Assembly (NCBI GenBank): GCA_035048495.1
Contig: CM068553.1
Span: forward strand, 7,619,259 to 7,683,258
From: Euptelea pleiosperma
Lineage: Eukaryota; Streptophyta; Magnoliopsida; Ranunculales; Eupteleaceae
Reading direction: 5' to 3'
Length of the DNA: 64,000 nucleotides
Part shown: positions 1 through 10,189 of the stretch, piece after piece
Layout: each line of letters begins with the position of its first letter
How positions within the stretch are numbered: the first letter of the stretch is position 1
Made by a program: the position numbers and the translations under genes
Notes under the pieces: model-generated
The model's input: the letters and a program-made list of their open reading frames with translations, nothing else
Told to the model about the DNA's origin: nothing
Database searches by the model: none

Positions 1-669
1 GTCTACCATCATTATATCAATTAGTTGGGTAGTCAGACACGGTCAACAAATTGGACTGGACCCACCTGTCACTGTTTTGAACTCCCTTTAAGAATTCTGA
101 TGTGTGGGTGTGCTCTACATTTGGCTGCTACGATCTCTTATCTGATCAGATCATGATTGGCATATTTTCTTATTGGATCGGGTCCAGAGCAGCACTGATC
201 CGATTCGAATCCGATCCATTGCCAGCTCTACTATCAAAGATCTTTCTGCGTAACATGCCTAAAAGTTGAAACATGGTCTGGGTCCATGAGCGGATATGTG
301 CATCCCACGACTAGACCAAAGTGGGCTGGGCTCAGATTCAGCTGCTTACCTAGGTGGCCTAGTACATATCCAGTGACTAATATTATCAAGGCAATTTTTG
401 GATACCCCGTCGAATTGTCTTATTATCCCCCAATTTCTTATCTCCCTCACCCATTTTTGATATTATCTAATTGATCCCCTCGGGTTTCATTATTGAGATT
501 CTTGAGAATAGCTTCTACATGGCGGAGTGAAGCTTCGGTAGAGAAAATCTGTTCTCCGCAATAGATACCGGTGGAGAAAAGCTTCAACAAGCCGGAGAGT
601 GGAGGCACCTTTCGTTCTGTAATTACTCGTCGTTGTTCGGACTGTGCTTCACTATTCAGACTGTTAAGT
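1..669. other. Intergenic DNA, no gene recognised
   Basis: No frame reads as a known protein and no exon-like splice-bounded segment was found. The part from about 600 contains short inverted and direct copies of a GTTCGGACT-like motif leading into the tandem repeat that follows. Confidence 0.5.
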
Positions 670-799
670 TCGAACAGTGAAGTATTGTTCAGACTTAGCA
701 GTCCGAACACTCAATTTAAAGACTATGACCAAGATCGAACAGTGAAGCATTGTTCGGACTTAGTAGTCTGAACAATCAATTTAAAGTCCATGACTGAGA
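670..799. repeat. 65-bp tandem duplication
   Basis: Two adjacent copies (670-734 and 735-799) both start TCGAACAGTGAAG and run through a shared segment ending in TCAATTTAAAG plus a CATGAC-like tail. The copies differ at only a few positions. An extra inverted half-copy of the motif lies just upstream. Function unknown. Confidence 0.75.
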
Positions 800-1133
800 C
801 TATATGAGAAATAAAACCCCAATGTATCGTTCCGGCGAGATTACTAGAAATTAAGTCTTGAATTATTCATAAAAGTGTTCTTAACCCACTTTTTAATTTA
901 TCTAAGTTAACATGTCCATGGCAAGGCATGGTTTACAGATCAATCTCAACAATATTCCCAGCGAAGTCTCGAGCATAGTCCAAATTTTTCAGACATTGCT
1001 TGGGATCCTCCTTGGCTTTATTAGTGGTTCCGAACATTGATAGTAATAAGTTGAGGAGGATGCAAGTTAATCAGAGAAACAAAAGGGGCGAAGTTGGTAT
1101 TTTATATTTTTAGGTGGGGGAAGATAAGAGAAA
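800..1133. other. Intergenic DNA, nothing recognised
   Basis: AT-rich sequence without an exon-like reading frame. Its last nine bases (1125-1133, TAAGAGAAA) are the left target-site duplication of the element that follows. Confidence 0.4.
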
Positions 1134-1790
1134 GGATAATTTTAGTCGCACCCCACAAAATGAGAGGGCACCCGACTTGTTGAGAGCAACCCAATAAGAT
1201 TTCACATTTTGTGGGGGCACCCTCCCCCGTCAAAGCACCCAACTATGATTCCAAACTCTGTGATTTAGACTGCCATTTCAGCACAAAACTGACTATCCAA
1301 ACAGTCCACAATACGAGTCACATGGCACACTCTTAGAGGGCATTGACCGAATGGATGTTTGGCCAGTCCCTCGGTGGACTTGCAAACCAAAAATCAGTCT
1401 GATTAGTGATTTACAACCTTTGGATCTTTGCACCCAAATAACGCTCAATAAAGCTAAAATTCCTACGGTGAAATCAACCCATGAAAATGACTTCAATCCA
1501 ACGCTTAGAATTCACTAATCTGGATGATTTTTGGTTTGCAGGTCCACCAAGGGACTGGCCAAACATCCATACCGTCAGCGTCCACTAAGAGTGTGCCACG
1601 TGGCTCTTATTGTGGGTTGTGCCGGGTTGTGATAGAAGTTTTACTCTCAAACAGTTGGTCTGCACACGGAGAGAGAGGGTGCATAAAAGTAATAAGTTTT
1701 TAAAAGGGCACTTACGTAATAAAAAAATAAATTAAAAAAACAAGTATTTCGGGTGCCCTCACATTTTGTCGGGTGTGACTAAAATTACCC
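1134..1790. mobile_element. Mutator-like MITE (family K) with 9-bp TSD
   Basis: The ends are inverted repeats: GGATAATTTTAGTCGCACCC at 1134 and, on the other strand from 1790, GGGTAATTTTAGTCACACCC, continuing for about 40 bp with few mismatches. Flanks are a perfect 9-bp direct repeat TAAGAGAAA (1125-1133 and 1791-1799), as expected for Mutator-type insertion. The middle (about 1305-1619) is a further inverted-repeat unit of the family called B here, with arms containing CATCCATACCGTCAGCG-like sequence and a CACGTG at 1597-1602. No transposase, so non-autonomous. A second family member lies at 14722-15169. Confidence 0.85.
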
Positions 1791-1904
1791 TAAGAGAAAA
1801 CACAATGAGTATAGATGTCATTTTATTTTATGTTTAAGTGGGGGATAACAAGAGAAATGTACAGGGTATTCAAAATTTGCCTATTAAACACGGTTAGTAA
1901 ACTC

Positions 1905-2290
1905 ATACTTCAAAACAGAACTTGGATTCGATCCATTCTCTCAAGTCTGTTCCAACCTACAATTATTCCCCATATACTTGAGATTCCCTTGAGCCACAAG
2001 ATTTCAATGGATCGCATTTGTTGGACTTGCATCCAAAAGGCATTTGCTCTTAACAGCCTCCCTTCTTCTCATGCTCTTCATTACCCATCATCTATGTGGA
2101 AAAAAATTTGGCGGCTTAAACTTCCACACCGGGTACAATTCTTTATTTGGAGATTTTTCTGATCCCTTTTACCTACTCGTGGCCAACTACATACCCGTGT
2201 TCGATCTCTCTACCCCAACTGTCCAAGATGTGAAGCTACAAATGAGGACAAGTTCCATGCCATCTTCGAATGCCCGGATTTATAGTGCAT
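1905..2290 (+). pseudogene. LINE relic: reverse-transcriptase C-terminal zf-RVT region
   Basis: Frames around 1905-2160 read as the linker before a plant LINE zinc-binding domain, with WKKIWRLKLPHRVQFFIWRF at about 2098-2159. After a stop or frameshift near 2160 another frame continues LPTRGQLHTRV, then a CPRC...H..FECPD pattern, the Cys/Cys/His/Cys signature of the zf-RVT domain. No RT core or endonuclease is present. The relic is short, frameshifted and not functional. It reads like the C-terminal part of the L1 at 56355-59101 but is much older. Confidence 0.7.
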
Positions 2291-2471
2291 GTCTCTGGTT
2301 CGCTTCTCCCCTATGTCTCAGATGTGGTGATATATATGCTAAATGATATGATTGAATCTTGGCTCCAATGCCTTTTTGAAAGTCAGTGTTGATGAGGAAC
2401 CCCACATGCATAGGTTGGAGTACGTCTGCATCCTAATGTGGAGAAGCGCATTTTTGTTAGTCACTGCTGTC

Positions 2472-3045
2472 ATCTTTTGAAATGCGGAAGTGCATTTTTG
2501 TTACCTACCGCTGCCACCTGGGCCCACTAACCGCATGGATGTTTAGCCCACCCCTTTAGTAGACATTCTTACCAAAAATCAGCTTGTTAGATGATTTTAA
2601 GCTGACTTTTAACCATTTGTTTTAGTAATCAATAAATGGTTGAGTTCAACGGCTATAAGCACACGTTAAAAAGTACTACAATATAACCAATCAGGGTGAT
2701 TTTTGGTTTGTATATCCACCAAGGTATGTCATAAACATCCATGCGGTCAGTGGGCCCAGATGACAGCAGTGAGTAACAAAAATTGTTCTTCCGCATTTGA
2801 AAAAGTTTTAGGCATAAGATAAAAAAATAAAAAAATAAAAAATAAAAATAAAAGAATCGGTCAATGGCGGAGCTAGTATCTAGCCGGGGACTTCAAATTT
2901 TGAAGTCTCCCCTCTCAAAATGCAATTTGACCTTAGTTTAGGGCCTACAGATCTTATGGATGTTTGGACCCACATACCAAATATTAGTTTGATATTCACA
3001 TTATTATAGTATCACTACACGTGGCATTTGGAGGGGGAGGGCCAT
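2472..3045. repeat. 0.57-kb block duplicated at 7076-7658 (contains family C MITE)
   Basis: This segment starts ATCTTTTGAAATGCGGAAG and ends GGAGGGGGAGGGCCAT. It matches 7076-7658 along its whole length with small indels. It contains a family C inverted-repeat MITE (about 2490-2800; arms with GGGCCCACTAACCGCATGG and its complement), an A-rich stretch near 2820, and a tail with GGCGGAGCTAGTATCTAGCC. No coding potential seen. Confidence 0.8.
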
Positions 3046-3114
3046 CAAACGGGCTCTATTATTTAAGGGTCGGGCTTCGTTGACAGATATAAAAAATGAC
3101 AGATAAAATGACAG

Positions 3115-3400
3115 GGACACAATATAAGCCATGTGGCACACTATTACAGGACTCTGACCGTATGGATGTTTGTCATATACCATGGTGTTCCTACAAACAA
3201 AAAATCAGCCTGATTAGTAATTTATAGGCTTTAGATTGGACTTCTTTTCATGGGCTGATCTCAACCGTGGGAATTTGAGCAGTACTTGAGGTACAAAGAT
3301 GCAACACTTATAAATCACTAATCAGGCTGATATTTCGTTTGTAGGTCCACCATGGGATATGAAAAACATCCGTAAGGTCAGAGTCCTGTAACAGTGTGCC
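3115..3400. mobile_element. Family B MITE
   Basis: The left arm begins ACACAATATAAGCCATGTGG and the right arm ends with its approximate complement, through GACAAACATC/CATCCGTAAGGTCAG-like segments and GACTCTGACCGTATGGATG. The centre is about 60 bp of AT-rich spacer. A detached half-copy of the same arm follows at about 3408-3470. No clear TSD seen. Confidence 0.7.
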
Positions 3401-3945
3401 TACTGACCTTATAGATGTTTGGACCACCTCTTAGTGAATCCACATACCAAATCTCAGCTTGATCAGTAATTTATAACAGTTAATTTATAACAAATGAGCA
3501 GATCAAGAAAGAGAAACCAGCTTTTTCGATTGTCACAGAGTTGCAAAATCCTTGTCTTAAACCCGTGCAACTCTCACGTCACTCGAGTCAGCCCTTCCTA
3601 GTTACCTTGAGAGTTCTCAAACTCACTATGACATTTACTCAGTTGATCACACCAAGAAAGCTAAAGGAAAGAGGGAAGATGATTGAAAAGCTGAACTCAA
3701 CTTTTATATTACATCTTGGATTCTTGGATGGTTACAAATGAGGGTCTCAACTCCTTTATGTAATAGGCATGAAGCCTTGAGAACAATGGTTAGGATCATG
3801 CCAAGTGGCGATGATCGGTCGACTAAGAATTCTCTAGAAATCTCTACAGATTTCTCTTATGGCCCCATGACGTGTAGCACCTAATCTGAAAGGTGGTCAG
3901 GCACTGAGGTTTGAAATGAGTAAAATTTTGGTTATAACATGATCA
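3401..3945. other. Unassigned intergenic DNA
   Basis: Includes an open frame at 3541-3741 on the plus strand that resembles no family I know and has no convincing start or splice context. The high density of short words such as TTCTCTAGAAATCTCTAC suggests an old LTR or repeat fragment, but there is no proof of that. Confidence 0.3.
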
Positions 3946-3947
3946 CA

Positions 3948-4140
3948 AATCCCACAATATGAGCCATGTGCTACACTCTTAATGGACGCTGACCGCATGT
4001 ATGTTTGGCCAATCACTAGGTCGACCTACAAACCATAAATAAACCTGAACAGTAATTTCTAAGCGCTGGATTGAATTTATTTTCATGGGTTGATTTTAAC
4101 CTAGGAATTTGAGCATTATTGAGCGTTATTTCGGTGCAAA
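3948..4140. mobile_element. Half copy of family B MITE
   Basis: The left arm only: CCCACAATATGAGCCATGTG followed by GACCGCATGTATGTTTGGCC and the usual central spacer words (TTTGAGCATTATTGAGCG). The right arm is missing or strongly diverged. Confidence 0.5.
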
Positions 4141-4254
4141 ACATTAACTAGGATAGGTTTTAACTGTAGTTATTTTCATGCTCAATAATTTAAGCATTAC
4201 TGAGTGTTACAAACAAGTCTCTTTTTTTGACGGCTAACAAGACCCTTTTTTATG

Positions 4255-4640
4255 GAAAAAATTTAGATGCAGAGGGATCTCGTGGCGCTACATACCTCAA
4301 TTTTTGGGGCCCACTAACCGCATAGATCTTTAGCCCACCCTTGGTGGATATACATATATACCAAAAAATCAGCTTGATTTATAATTTTTAGCCTTTGGAT
4401 TAGGTAACCAAAAACTATGCAAAAATTGATGCTTGAATCTAACGGCCAGAATCAATCCTAGAAAGTGTTAAAGCCTATGGCGAGAGAAACCCAATTAGAC
4501 TGGTTTTGCTATATATATCCATCAGCTGTGTCTAAACATCCATGCCGTTAATGGCTCCAAAAAACTGAACTATGGAGGGCCATGAGAGCGCTCTACATCG
4601 ACTGCATCCAAAGTCCTCTACATCAAAAAATTTCCCCTTT
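4255..4640. mobile_element. Family C MITE
   Basis: Inverted arms: AAAAAATTTAGATGCAGAGG on the left and CTCTACATCAAAAAATTTCC on the right, then GGGCCCACTAACCGCATAG against CATCCATGCCGTTAATGGC, with a spacer of AGCTTGATTTATAATTTTTAG-type words. Same layout as 27385-27760. Confidence 0.65.
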
Positions 4641-4869
4641 TTACATCATTTTTTGCTCAAAAAAAGGTCTTAAAAATGGCGATCCGAACAGAGCCTATAG
4701 CTCACAATTCGCAGCAAGTAGAAGAGGTCCACCGATCTGAAATTTGATTGCTCCGACAGTCAACTCGAACTCCCTCGCCATGAAACCATCTCTTACTGGT
4801 TCTTTTCGGGGAAAGGAAAAAAAATAAAACAGGTAAGTATTAAAATAACAGGTTAGGCTCAATGTGGTG

Positions 4870-5130
4870 ATTTTTTTTTGGTGAGGATGGTCTCTACGGT
4901 GAGGAGATCACCCTCACAAAAATTTAAATCATTTTGATATTCATAGCCTGGTTTACAAGTTGAAGAATTATGGACTGTCTATTTTTTACCGTTAACTTGG
5001 AACCCACATTTGATGGTGTTAGGAATTTCACTATGGGCTGATTTTTTGTAGGGGTGATCTATTTGGTGAGGAGATCATCCTCACCAAAAGTCAGCCATTG
5101 ATTTGTTTTCCATGTGGGTACACCAGAATT
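4870..5130. mobile_element. Family A-type MITE, truncated
   Basis: Contains the paired words of family A: GGTGAGGATGGTCTCTACGG and GTGAGGAGATCATCCTCACC, a central GAAGAATTATGGACTGTC segment, and a right end close to CATGTGGGTACACCA. The left terminal GGGTCRGGCTC is lost. The stretch 4640-4870 before it shows nothing recognisable. Confidence 0.55.
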
Positions 5131-5204
5131 GGTGTGCACCTCACAAATTGTGAAAGCACCTCCGGAGTAAAACATCGCTGATCCACAATGACCACCGCCA
5201 ATGA

Positions 5205-5310
5205 TCGCCCACAATATGAGCCACGTCGCACACTTTTAGAAGACTTTGACCTGTATGGATGTTCGGCCAATCTCTAGATGAGCGTACAAACCAAAAATCA
5301 GAAAAATGAG
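5205..5310. mobile_element. Half copy of family B MITE
   Basis: Reads CCCACAATATGAGCCACGTC then GACCTGTATGGATGTTCGGC and a segment like CAAACCAAAAATCAG, as in the left arm of family B. No right arm is present. Confidence 0.5.
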
Positions 5311-5449
5311 TCCTTGAGGTGCTACAATGACAGAACGACCCCACTGTGTATGCTACATGGCAAATTTTTATGTGCCCCCACTACCCCAAAGAAACCCCCA
5401 CTCAGATGCAATGCGTGGTCTTGGGGAGATTTTTTTTGGAACCTGCAAC

Positions 5450-5738
5450 CATGATTTAAAAATGGCCATTATAACGAATTTGGATCTCCCTCATTATGTT
5501 ATGTACCGTTTTAACGCTTAGAAAATAACGACCGTTATTTTTAAAACAAAATTAGTACAAAAAAATCTGTTATTTCCATTTTTTCAGTTTCAAAGTCTTT
5601 TGAGATTTTAAAATTTTGAAATTCAAATTTTGAATTTTGGTGCCGTTATTTTCCGTTTTTGCCCATGTGCGTTACAATCCATTATAATGGAAAAAAGGCA
5701 ATGCCCCCAATCCGTTATAACAGCCCGTTAATACCTTG
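5450..5738. mobile_element. hAT-like MITE, ATAACGG type, 8-bp TSD
   Basis: Starts CATGATTTAAAAATGG and ends TAATACCTTG, so the inverted ends are CAWGRTTTAAA-like. The interior is rich in CGTTATTTT/AAAATAACG words. Flanks are CCTGCAAC (5442-5449) and CCTTCAAC (5739-5746), a 7/8 direct repeat. Related copies at 14284, 17531 and 28975 give the same boundary and an 8-bp duplication, which fits hAT-type transposition. Confidence 0.75.
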
Positions 5739-5799
5739 CCTTCAACTTTTTGATCCAGCATCCCGCCACTTATAGTCAAGTGCTACTTGTCCTAGGGTT

Positions 5800-6224
5800 A
5801 AGGTCAGTGGCGGAGCTGGGATTTTGTTCCGGGGGCACAATCAATTGAGTAGAACTTTGTTGCCCGTCGGACTTTTATTTCCAGCCAGCTATAATAGGCC
5901 CATTAGGATGGGCCTGGGTGAGCTTTTGAGGCTCACTAAATAATTTGGCTGGTCTTGATTTTTAGTTAAAGGGAGTTTAAGCCACGTACAAATCTAATGC
6001 CCGGCCTGTAGTTATTCTAGGGGTGATCTTGGAGCTGAAATATTTATACCCAAGCCTAGGTGGGCCCAAGGCCGTCTCAATACAAGTTGAGGCCTAAATC
6101 CCATGTTTTTATCATTATTTCGTTTTAAGCCTCAATAAAAATGAAAATCAAACTTTTTATTAAGGAAAGAGAAGAGTTGCTATGTAACAAGCTATAGCTC
6201 AAACTTTTCATTTTTGTAACTCAC
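5800..6224. other. Unassigned repeat-like DNA
   Basis: Opens with GTGGCGGAGCTGGGATTTTG, a word that recurs in this window at about 2866, 7465, 14186 and 46215, so it is likely the edge of a dispersed repeat. No gene seen. Confidence 0.4.
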
Positions 6225-6490
6225 AGCTATAGCTCAAAATTTTGTAACTCATCGTTGGCATCTCGGCCCATTGACCGCATTGATGTTTAGCCTACCCCAA
6301 CGTGGATATACATACCAAAAATCACCGTGATCGGTAACCTCTAGCCATTAGATTTAAGTACTAAAACCTACGTCTAAAAATATCAAACAAGCTGATTTTT
6401 GGTATGTATATCCACCAGGGGTGGGCTAAACATCCATGTGGTCAGTGGGCCCAGATGCCAGTGATGACTTACAAAAAAAATGGTGGTAGC
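6225..6490. mobile_element. Family C MITE
   Basis: Arms CATTGACCGCATTGATG and CATCCATGTGGTCAGTGGGC are inverted copies; inside them are ATACATACCAAAAATCA and TGATTTTTGGTATGTATA. The spacer is about 70 bp. No unambiguous TSD. Confidence 0.65.
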
Positions 6491-7075
6491 TCAAAAACAA
6501 TGTTTGAACTTCAACTTGTTACATCGTGTGGGTGGGGTGGGGCCTTAGCTGACGTGGTGACCTTAGGCCGTTGTCTCAACCGCCTAAGGGTTGAGCAGAC
6601 CCTAGGTGGACCAAACTACTAAAATTTAAGCCTGGACTCGGGCAGAACCTGGTCTGCTCTGCCTGGCACATTAACAACCTCGGTATCAGGCGTTGTATAG
6701 AAAATTCGTAAAACAAGGAACCTGGAGACATCAAACTTTGAAGTCCCCTTCCAAAAATGCCATGTGGCACACAATTTTGGTTCGACAGATCCATACATGT
6801 TTAGTTCACCTCTTGGTGGACTCATACACCACGTATAAGGTTAAAGTGATTTATAGCCATTGGATTTGAGCATTTAATGGAGAGATTTACAGCCGTTGAA
6901 GTTTGATCTTTTTAGTGCTAAAATCTAACTGGTAGATATTACCAATCAAGCAGATTTTTAGTGCAAGGGTCCAAAATAGTTTGATAAAATCTAAGCTGAT
7001 TTTTACTGTAATATTACAAGTTGCAAAAAAAAAAAAAAAAAAAAAAGGTCATGATGTAACAAGGTATACCTCGAG
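6491..7075. other. Unassigned repeat-rich DNA with poly(A) tract
   Basis: Contains short inverted words (CCTTAGGCCG/CCGCCTAAGG near 6563-6590), a further half MITE near 6780-6960, and a run of more than 20 A at about 7025-7046. No exon-like frame. Confidence 0.4.
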
Positions 7076-7658
7076 ATCTTTTGAAATGTGGAAGTGCATT
7101 TTTGTTACCTACCGCTGCCACCTGGGCCCACTGACCGCATGGATGTTTAGCCCACCCCTTTAACAGACATTCGTACCAAAAATCAGCTTGTTAGATGAAT
7201 TTTAACCGTTTGTTTTAGTACTCAATAAATGGTTAAATTCAACGGCTATAAGGACACGTTAAAAAGTACTATAATATAATGGTTAGAGATTACCAATCAG
7301 GGTGATTTTTGGTTTGTATATCCACCAAGGTATGTGATAAACATCCAAGCGGTCAGTGGGCCCCGATGACAGCAGTGAGTAACAAAAATTGTGCTTTCGC
7401 ATTTGAAAAAGTTTTAGGCATAAGATAAAAAAAATTAAAAATAAAAATAAAAAATCGGTTAATGGCAGAGCTAGTATCTAGCCGGGGACTTCAAATTTTG
7501 AAGTCTCCCCTCTCAAAATGCAATTTGACCTTAGTTTAGGGCCTACAGATCTTATGAATGTTTGGACCACTTCTTGGTGGACCCACATACCAAATATTAG
7601 TTTGATATTCACATTATTAAAATATCATTGCACGTGGCGTTTGGAGGGGGAGGGCCAT
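7076..7658. repeat. Second copy of the 0.57-kb block at 2472-3045
   Basis: Colinear with the first copy from ATCTTTTGAAATGTGGAAG to GGGGGAGGGCCAT, including the internal family C MITE and a CACGTG at 7631-7636. The copy ends directly against the first tubulin pseudogene fragment, which shares the junction word CCATTGGTGGG. Confidence 0.8.
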
Positions 7659-8060
7659 TGGTGGGATATTCGATCCTAGTAACTTTGTAGTTGGGGAGTG
7701 TGGCGCAGGAAATAATTAGGCGAAGGGGCACTACAAGGAAGGAGCTCAACGAATTGAATCTACGCTTGAAGTTATTAGAAGGGAGGCCTAAAGGTGCTGG
7801 TCAATTCAAGGTTTGATTTGTGCTTCGTTTTAGTTTTAACAAATTAATCTGTGGTTGGCTTTTATTCTCGCTTTAACAGTGATTCCGATTTCGATCCCGT
7901 TAATTTGTGAGTTTCCTATATATTGTTATGTGGATTTTACAGGATTCCAAGTTTTTCATTCGTTGCGTGGCGGAACTGGGTCAGGAATGGGGATGCTCCT
8001 CATTTCTAAATTGAGGGAACAGTATCCCAAAAATACTATACTCACCTTCTCCGTCTTAAA
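7656..8060 (+). pseudogene. Beta-tubulin pseudogene, copy A (partial exon 1, intron, part of exon 2)
   Basis: Exon 1 remnant 7656-7810 reads like beta-tubulin from the segment after the nucleotide-binding N-terminus, ending in RCWSIQG. A 132-bp intron (7811-7942, GT...AG) follows. Exon 2 starts at 7943 with [20 protein letters not shown], the tubulin GGGTGSG nucleotide-binding loop with one Gly changed to Arg. The intron position, inside the Gly codon before FQV, is where plant beta-tubulin genes usually have intron 1, so this is not a processed copy. Two in-frame stops are visible, a Trp codon changed to TAG and a Glu codon changed to TAA. After LTFSV the coding sequence is replaced by a MITE-like block. 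Non-functional. Confidence 0.85.
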
Positions 8061-8440
8061 ACGGTTTTAACAGCCGTTTAAACGGTAACGCCCCAAGCCC
8101 GTTTCCAGTTAAAACCGTTTAAACACGTTTAATCGGTTTTGAATAAACGGCCGTTAAAATAGTTTAAACAGCCATTTCATTCTGAAAAATTTTGTGAAAA
8201 AAACGGCAGTTAAATCCGTTTAATTTCTGTTAAAAATCATTTAAATTCTATTTTTTTTTAATTTTCAAATTTCAAAATTTGAATTTCAACTCCATTTTTC
8301 TATTTTTTGGGTTAAAATCATTAAATTTCATTTTTTCCATGTTTGCCCCTAGCCGTTTCAATCCGTTTTAATGGTCGTTTAAACGGTAACGCCCCCAATT
8401 CGTTTAACCATTAAAACGGCCTCCTTTAAACCTTTGGAGA
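8061..8440. mobile_element. AACGG-rich hAT-like MITE in tubulin copy A
   Basis: Begins after the tubulin codons for LTFSV and consists of many CCGTTTAAACGG-type words on both strands, ending GGCCTCCTTTAAACC. It resembles the complete copy at 14284-14660 but lacks a recognisable left CATGG terminus, so the boundary and TSD are lost. Confidence 0.6.
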
Positions 8441-8574
8441 AGTTCAAGGCATGGTTTTAAACGTCCGCTCATAGACTGTCATGTTATTTGTTAGTTCAGG
8501 TCTCTCTCCATTTCAAAATTTTCTTCCCATGTAACTCCTCTCATCACATCTGATCTTTGAACATTAGATCAAAG

Positions 8575-9210
8575 ATGCGAGACATCGTGACAATTCAGAT
8601 AGGCCAGTGTGGTAACCAGATCACCACCATGTTTTGGAATGTAGCATTGAAGGAGCACAGGCTCGACACTACCGGGAAGTTCCAAGGAGGGCTAGAAAGA
8701 GAATACTCGAGAATAAGTGTTTACTTCAGGGAGACGAAATGTTCGGAGTTCTTAACTCAAGACAGTTTTGATAGATCTAGAGCCCAGGACGTTGGACTAC
8801 ATCAAATGTTGACCCATTGGTGGGATATTCGATCCTAGTAACTTCGTAGTTGGGGAGTGCGGCGCAAGAAATAAATGGGCGAGGGGCACTACATGGAAGG
8901 AGCACAACGAATTGAATCTGCGCTCGAAGTTATTAGAAGGGATGCCGAAAGGTGCTGGTCAATTCAAGGTTTGATTTGTGCTTCGTTTTAGTTTTCACTA
9001 ATTAATCTGTGGTTGGCTTTTATTCTTGCGTTAACGGTGATTTCATTTTCGATCCTGTTTGTGAGTTCCCTATATATTGTTATGTGTATTTTACAGGATT
9101 CCAAGTTTGTCATTCGTTGGGTAGCGGAACTGGGTCAAGAATGGGGACGCTCCTCATTTCTAAATTGAGGGAACAGTATCCCAACAAAACTAAACTCACC
9201 TTCTCCGTCT
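8575..9210 (+). pseudogene. Beta-tubulin pseudogene, copy B (exon 1, intron 1, start of exon 2)
   Basis: Exon 1 (8575-8968) starts MRDIVTIQIGQCGNQITTMF, a recognisable tubulin N-terminus with the GQCGNQI motif. It lacks part of the segment after residue 40 and carries a frameshift and a TGA in the PIGGIFDPSNF region. A second 1-nt loss breaks the KWARGHY segment. The intron is 8969-9096. Exon 2 starts at 9097 with [20 protein letters not shown] and stops after LTFSV, where another AACGG-rich block begins. The leader at 8441-8574 is also shared with copy C, so the duplicated unit includes 5' sequence. Lesions differ from those of copy A, so each copy decayed separately after duplication, or lost different positions by conversion. 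Confidence 0.85.
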
Positions 9211-9641
9211 TTAAACGATTTTAACGGCCGTTTAAACAGTAACGCCCCAAGCCCATTTTCGTTAAAACCGTTTAAACACGTTTTATCGATTTTGAATAAA
9301 CGGCCATTTTTTTATTTAAACGGCCGTTAAAATCGTTTAAACAGCCATTTAATTCTGAAAATTTTGTGAAAAAAATGGCAATTAGATCCGTTTAATTCTG
9401 TTAAAATCCGTTTAACTTTTGTTAAAAATCGTTAGATTCCGTTAAATTCCATTTTTTTTTAATTTTTAAATTTCAAAATTTGAATTTCAGCGCCATTTTT
9501 TTTTGTTTTTTTCCGTTAAAATCTGTTAAATTCCAATTTTTTCCATTTCTTTTATTTTTGCCCCTAGCCGTTTCAATCCGTTTAAACGGTTTAAACGCCC
9601 CCAGTCCTTTTAACCGTTAAAACGGCCTCCTTTAAACCTTG
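9211..9641. mobile_element. AACGG-rich hAT-like MITE in tubulin copy B
   Basis: Same content and position as the block in copy A (after LTFSV), ending TTTAAACCTTG at 9641. The shared position shows the element was already present in the unit before it was tandemly duplicated. The copy is longer than copy A's because of extra CCGTTAAAATC-type words. Confidence 0.65.
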
Positions 9642-9650
9642 CTTTGAAGA

Positions 9651-9805
9651 AGTTCAAGGCATGGTTTTAAACGTCCGCTCACAGACCGTAATGTTATTTG
9701 TTAGTTTAGGTTTCTCTCCATTTTCAACCTCTACAACTCCTCTCATCGCATCTGGTCTTTGAACATTTGATCAAAGATGCGAGACATCGTGATGATTCAG
9801 ATTGG
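9651..9805 (+). pseudogene. Beta-tubulin pseudogene, copy C (leader and first codons)
   Basis: Repeats the leader found before copy B (from AGTTCAAGGCATGG at 9651) and the first codons from ATG 9777 (MRDIVMIQI), then breaks off at 9805. The following bases, GGCTCATATTGCG, are the end of a family B MITE arm. The copy is therefore a third, truncated unit of the array. Confidence 0.8.
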
Positions 9806-10189
9806 CTCATATTGCGCCCTGTCATCAGCCTCAATGACAGGCCCGGCGTCATCAAAGTTTTACCCCTCGGATTTAGAAGCAAATCCCTATACGAAATCTA
9901 AACACGGATTTGGGCGTTGAAAAAAAGGGAAGAAAATAAACCGAGAGTCAATCTGCTCGTCTCTGTTCCATCCCTTAAAGGCTTAAACCCTATCTCTCAC
10001 ACGGTCTTCCTCAAACTGAAACTCCAATCCCCGAATAGGGTCGACAGCAAATCCAGGTAATCTCCTCTCTTTCCCCCCTCTCTCTCCTCTCCTCTATATA
10101 ACCAACCCGATCGGGCTGGGATCAGGCTGAATGGACTGAAGGTTGAGTTGGGCGTAGGTTGCCCCAATCCAACGGTTAGAAAACACCAA
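9806..10189 (+). other. Orphan 5'-UTR-like segment
   Basis: After a short MITE arm, about 9900-10060 has the look of a plant leader: pyrimidine-rich, no long ORF, and a good donor-like site (AAATCCAG|GTAATC) at about 10056. No coding exon that could follow was found before the next MITE at about 10190. It may be the captured or abandoned 5' end of a gene. This is inference from composition only. Confidence 0.3.

Noticed and set aside
1293..1496. Minus-strand frame of 67 codons in the first MITE
   Set aside because: The same protein-like words recur wherever family B occurs (for example 10572-10769), so it is translated repeat, not a gene.
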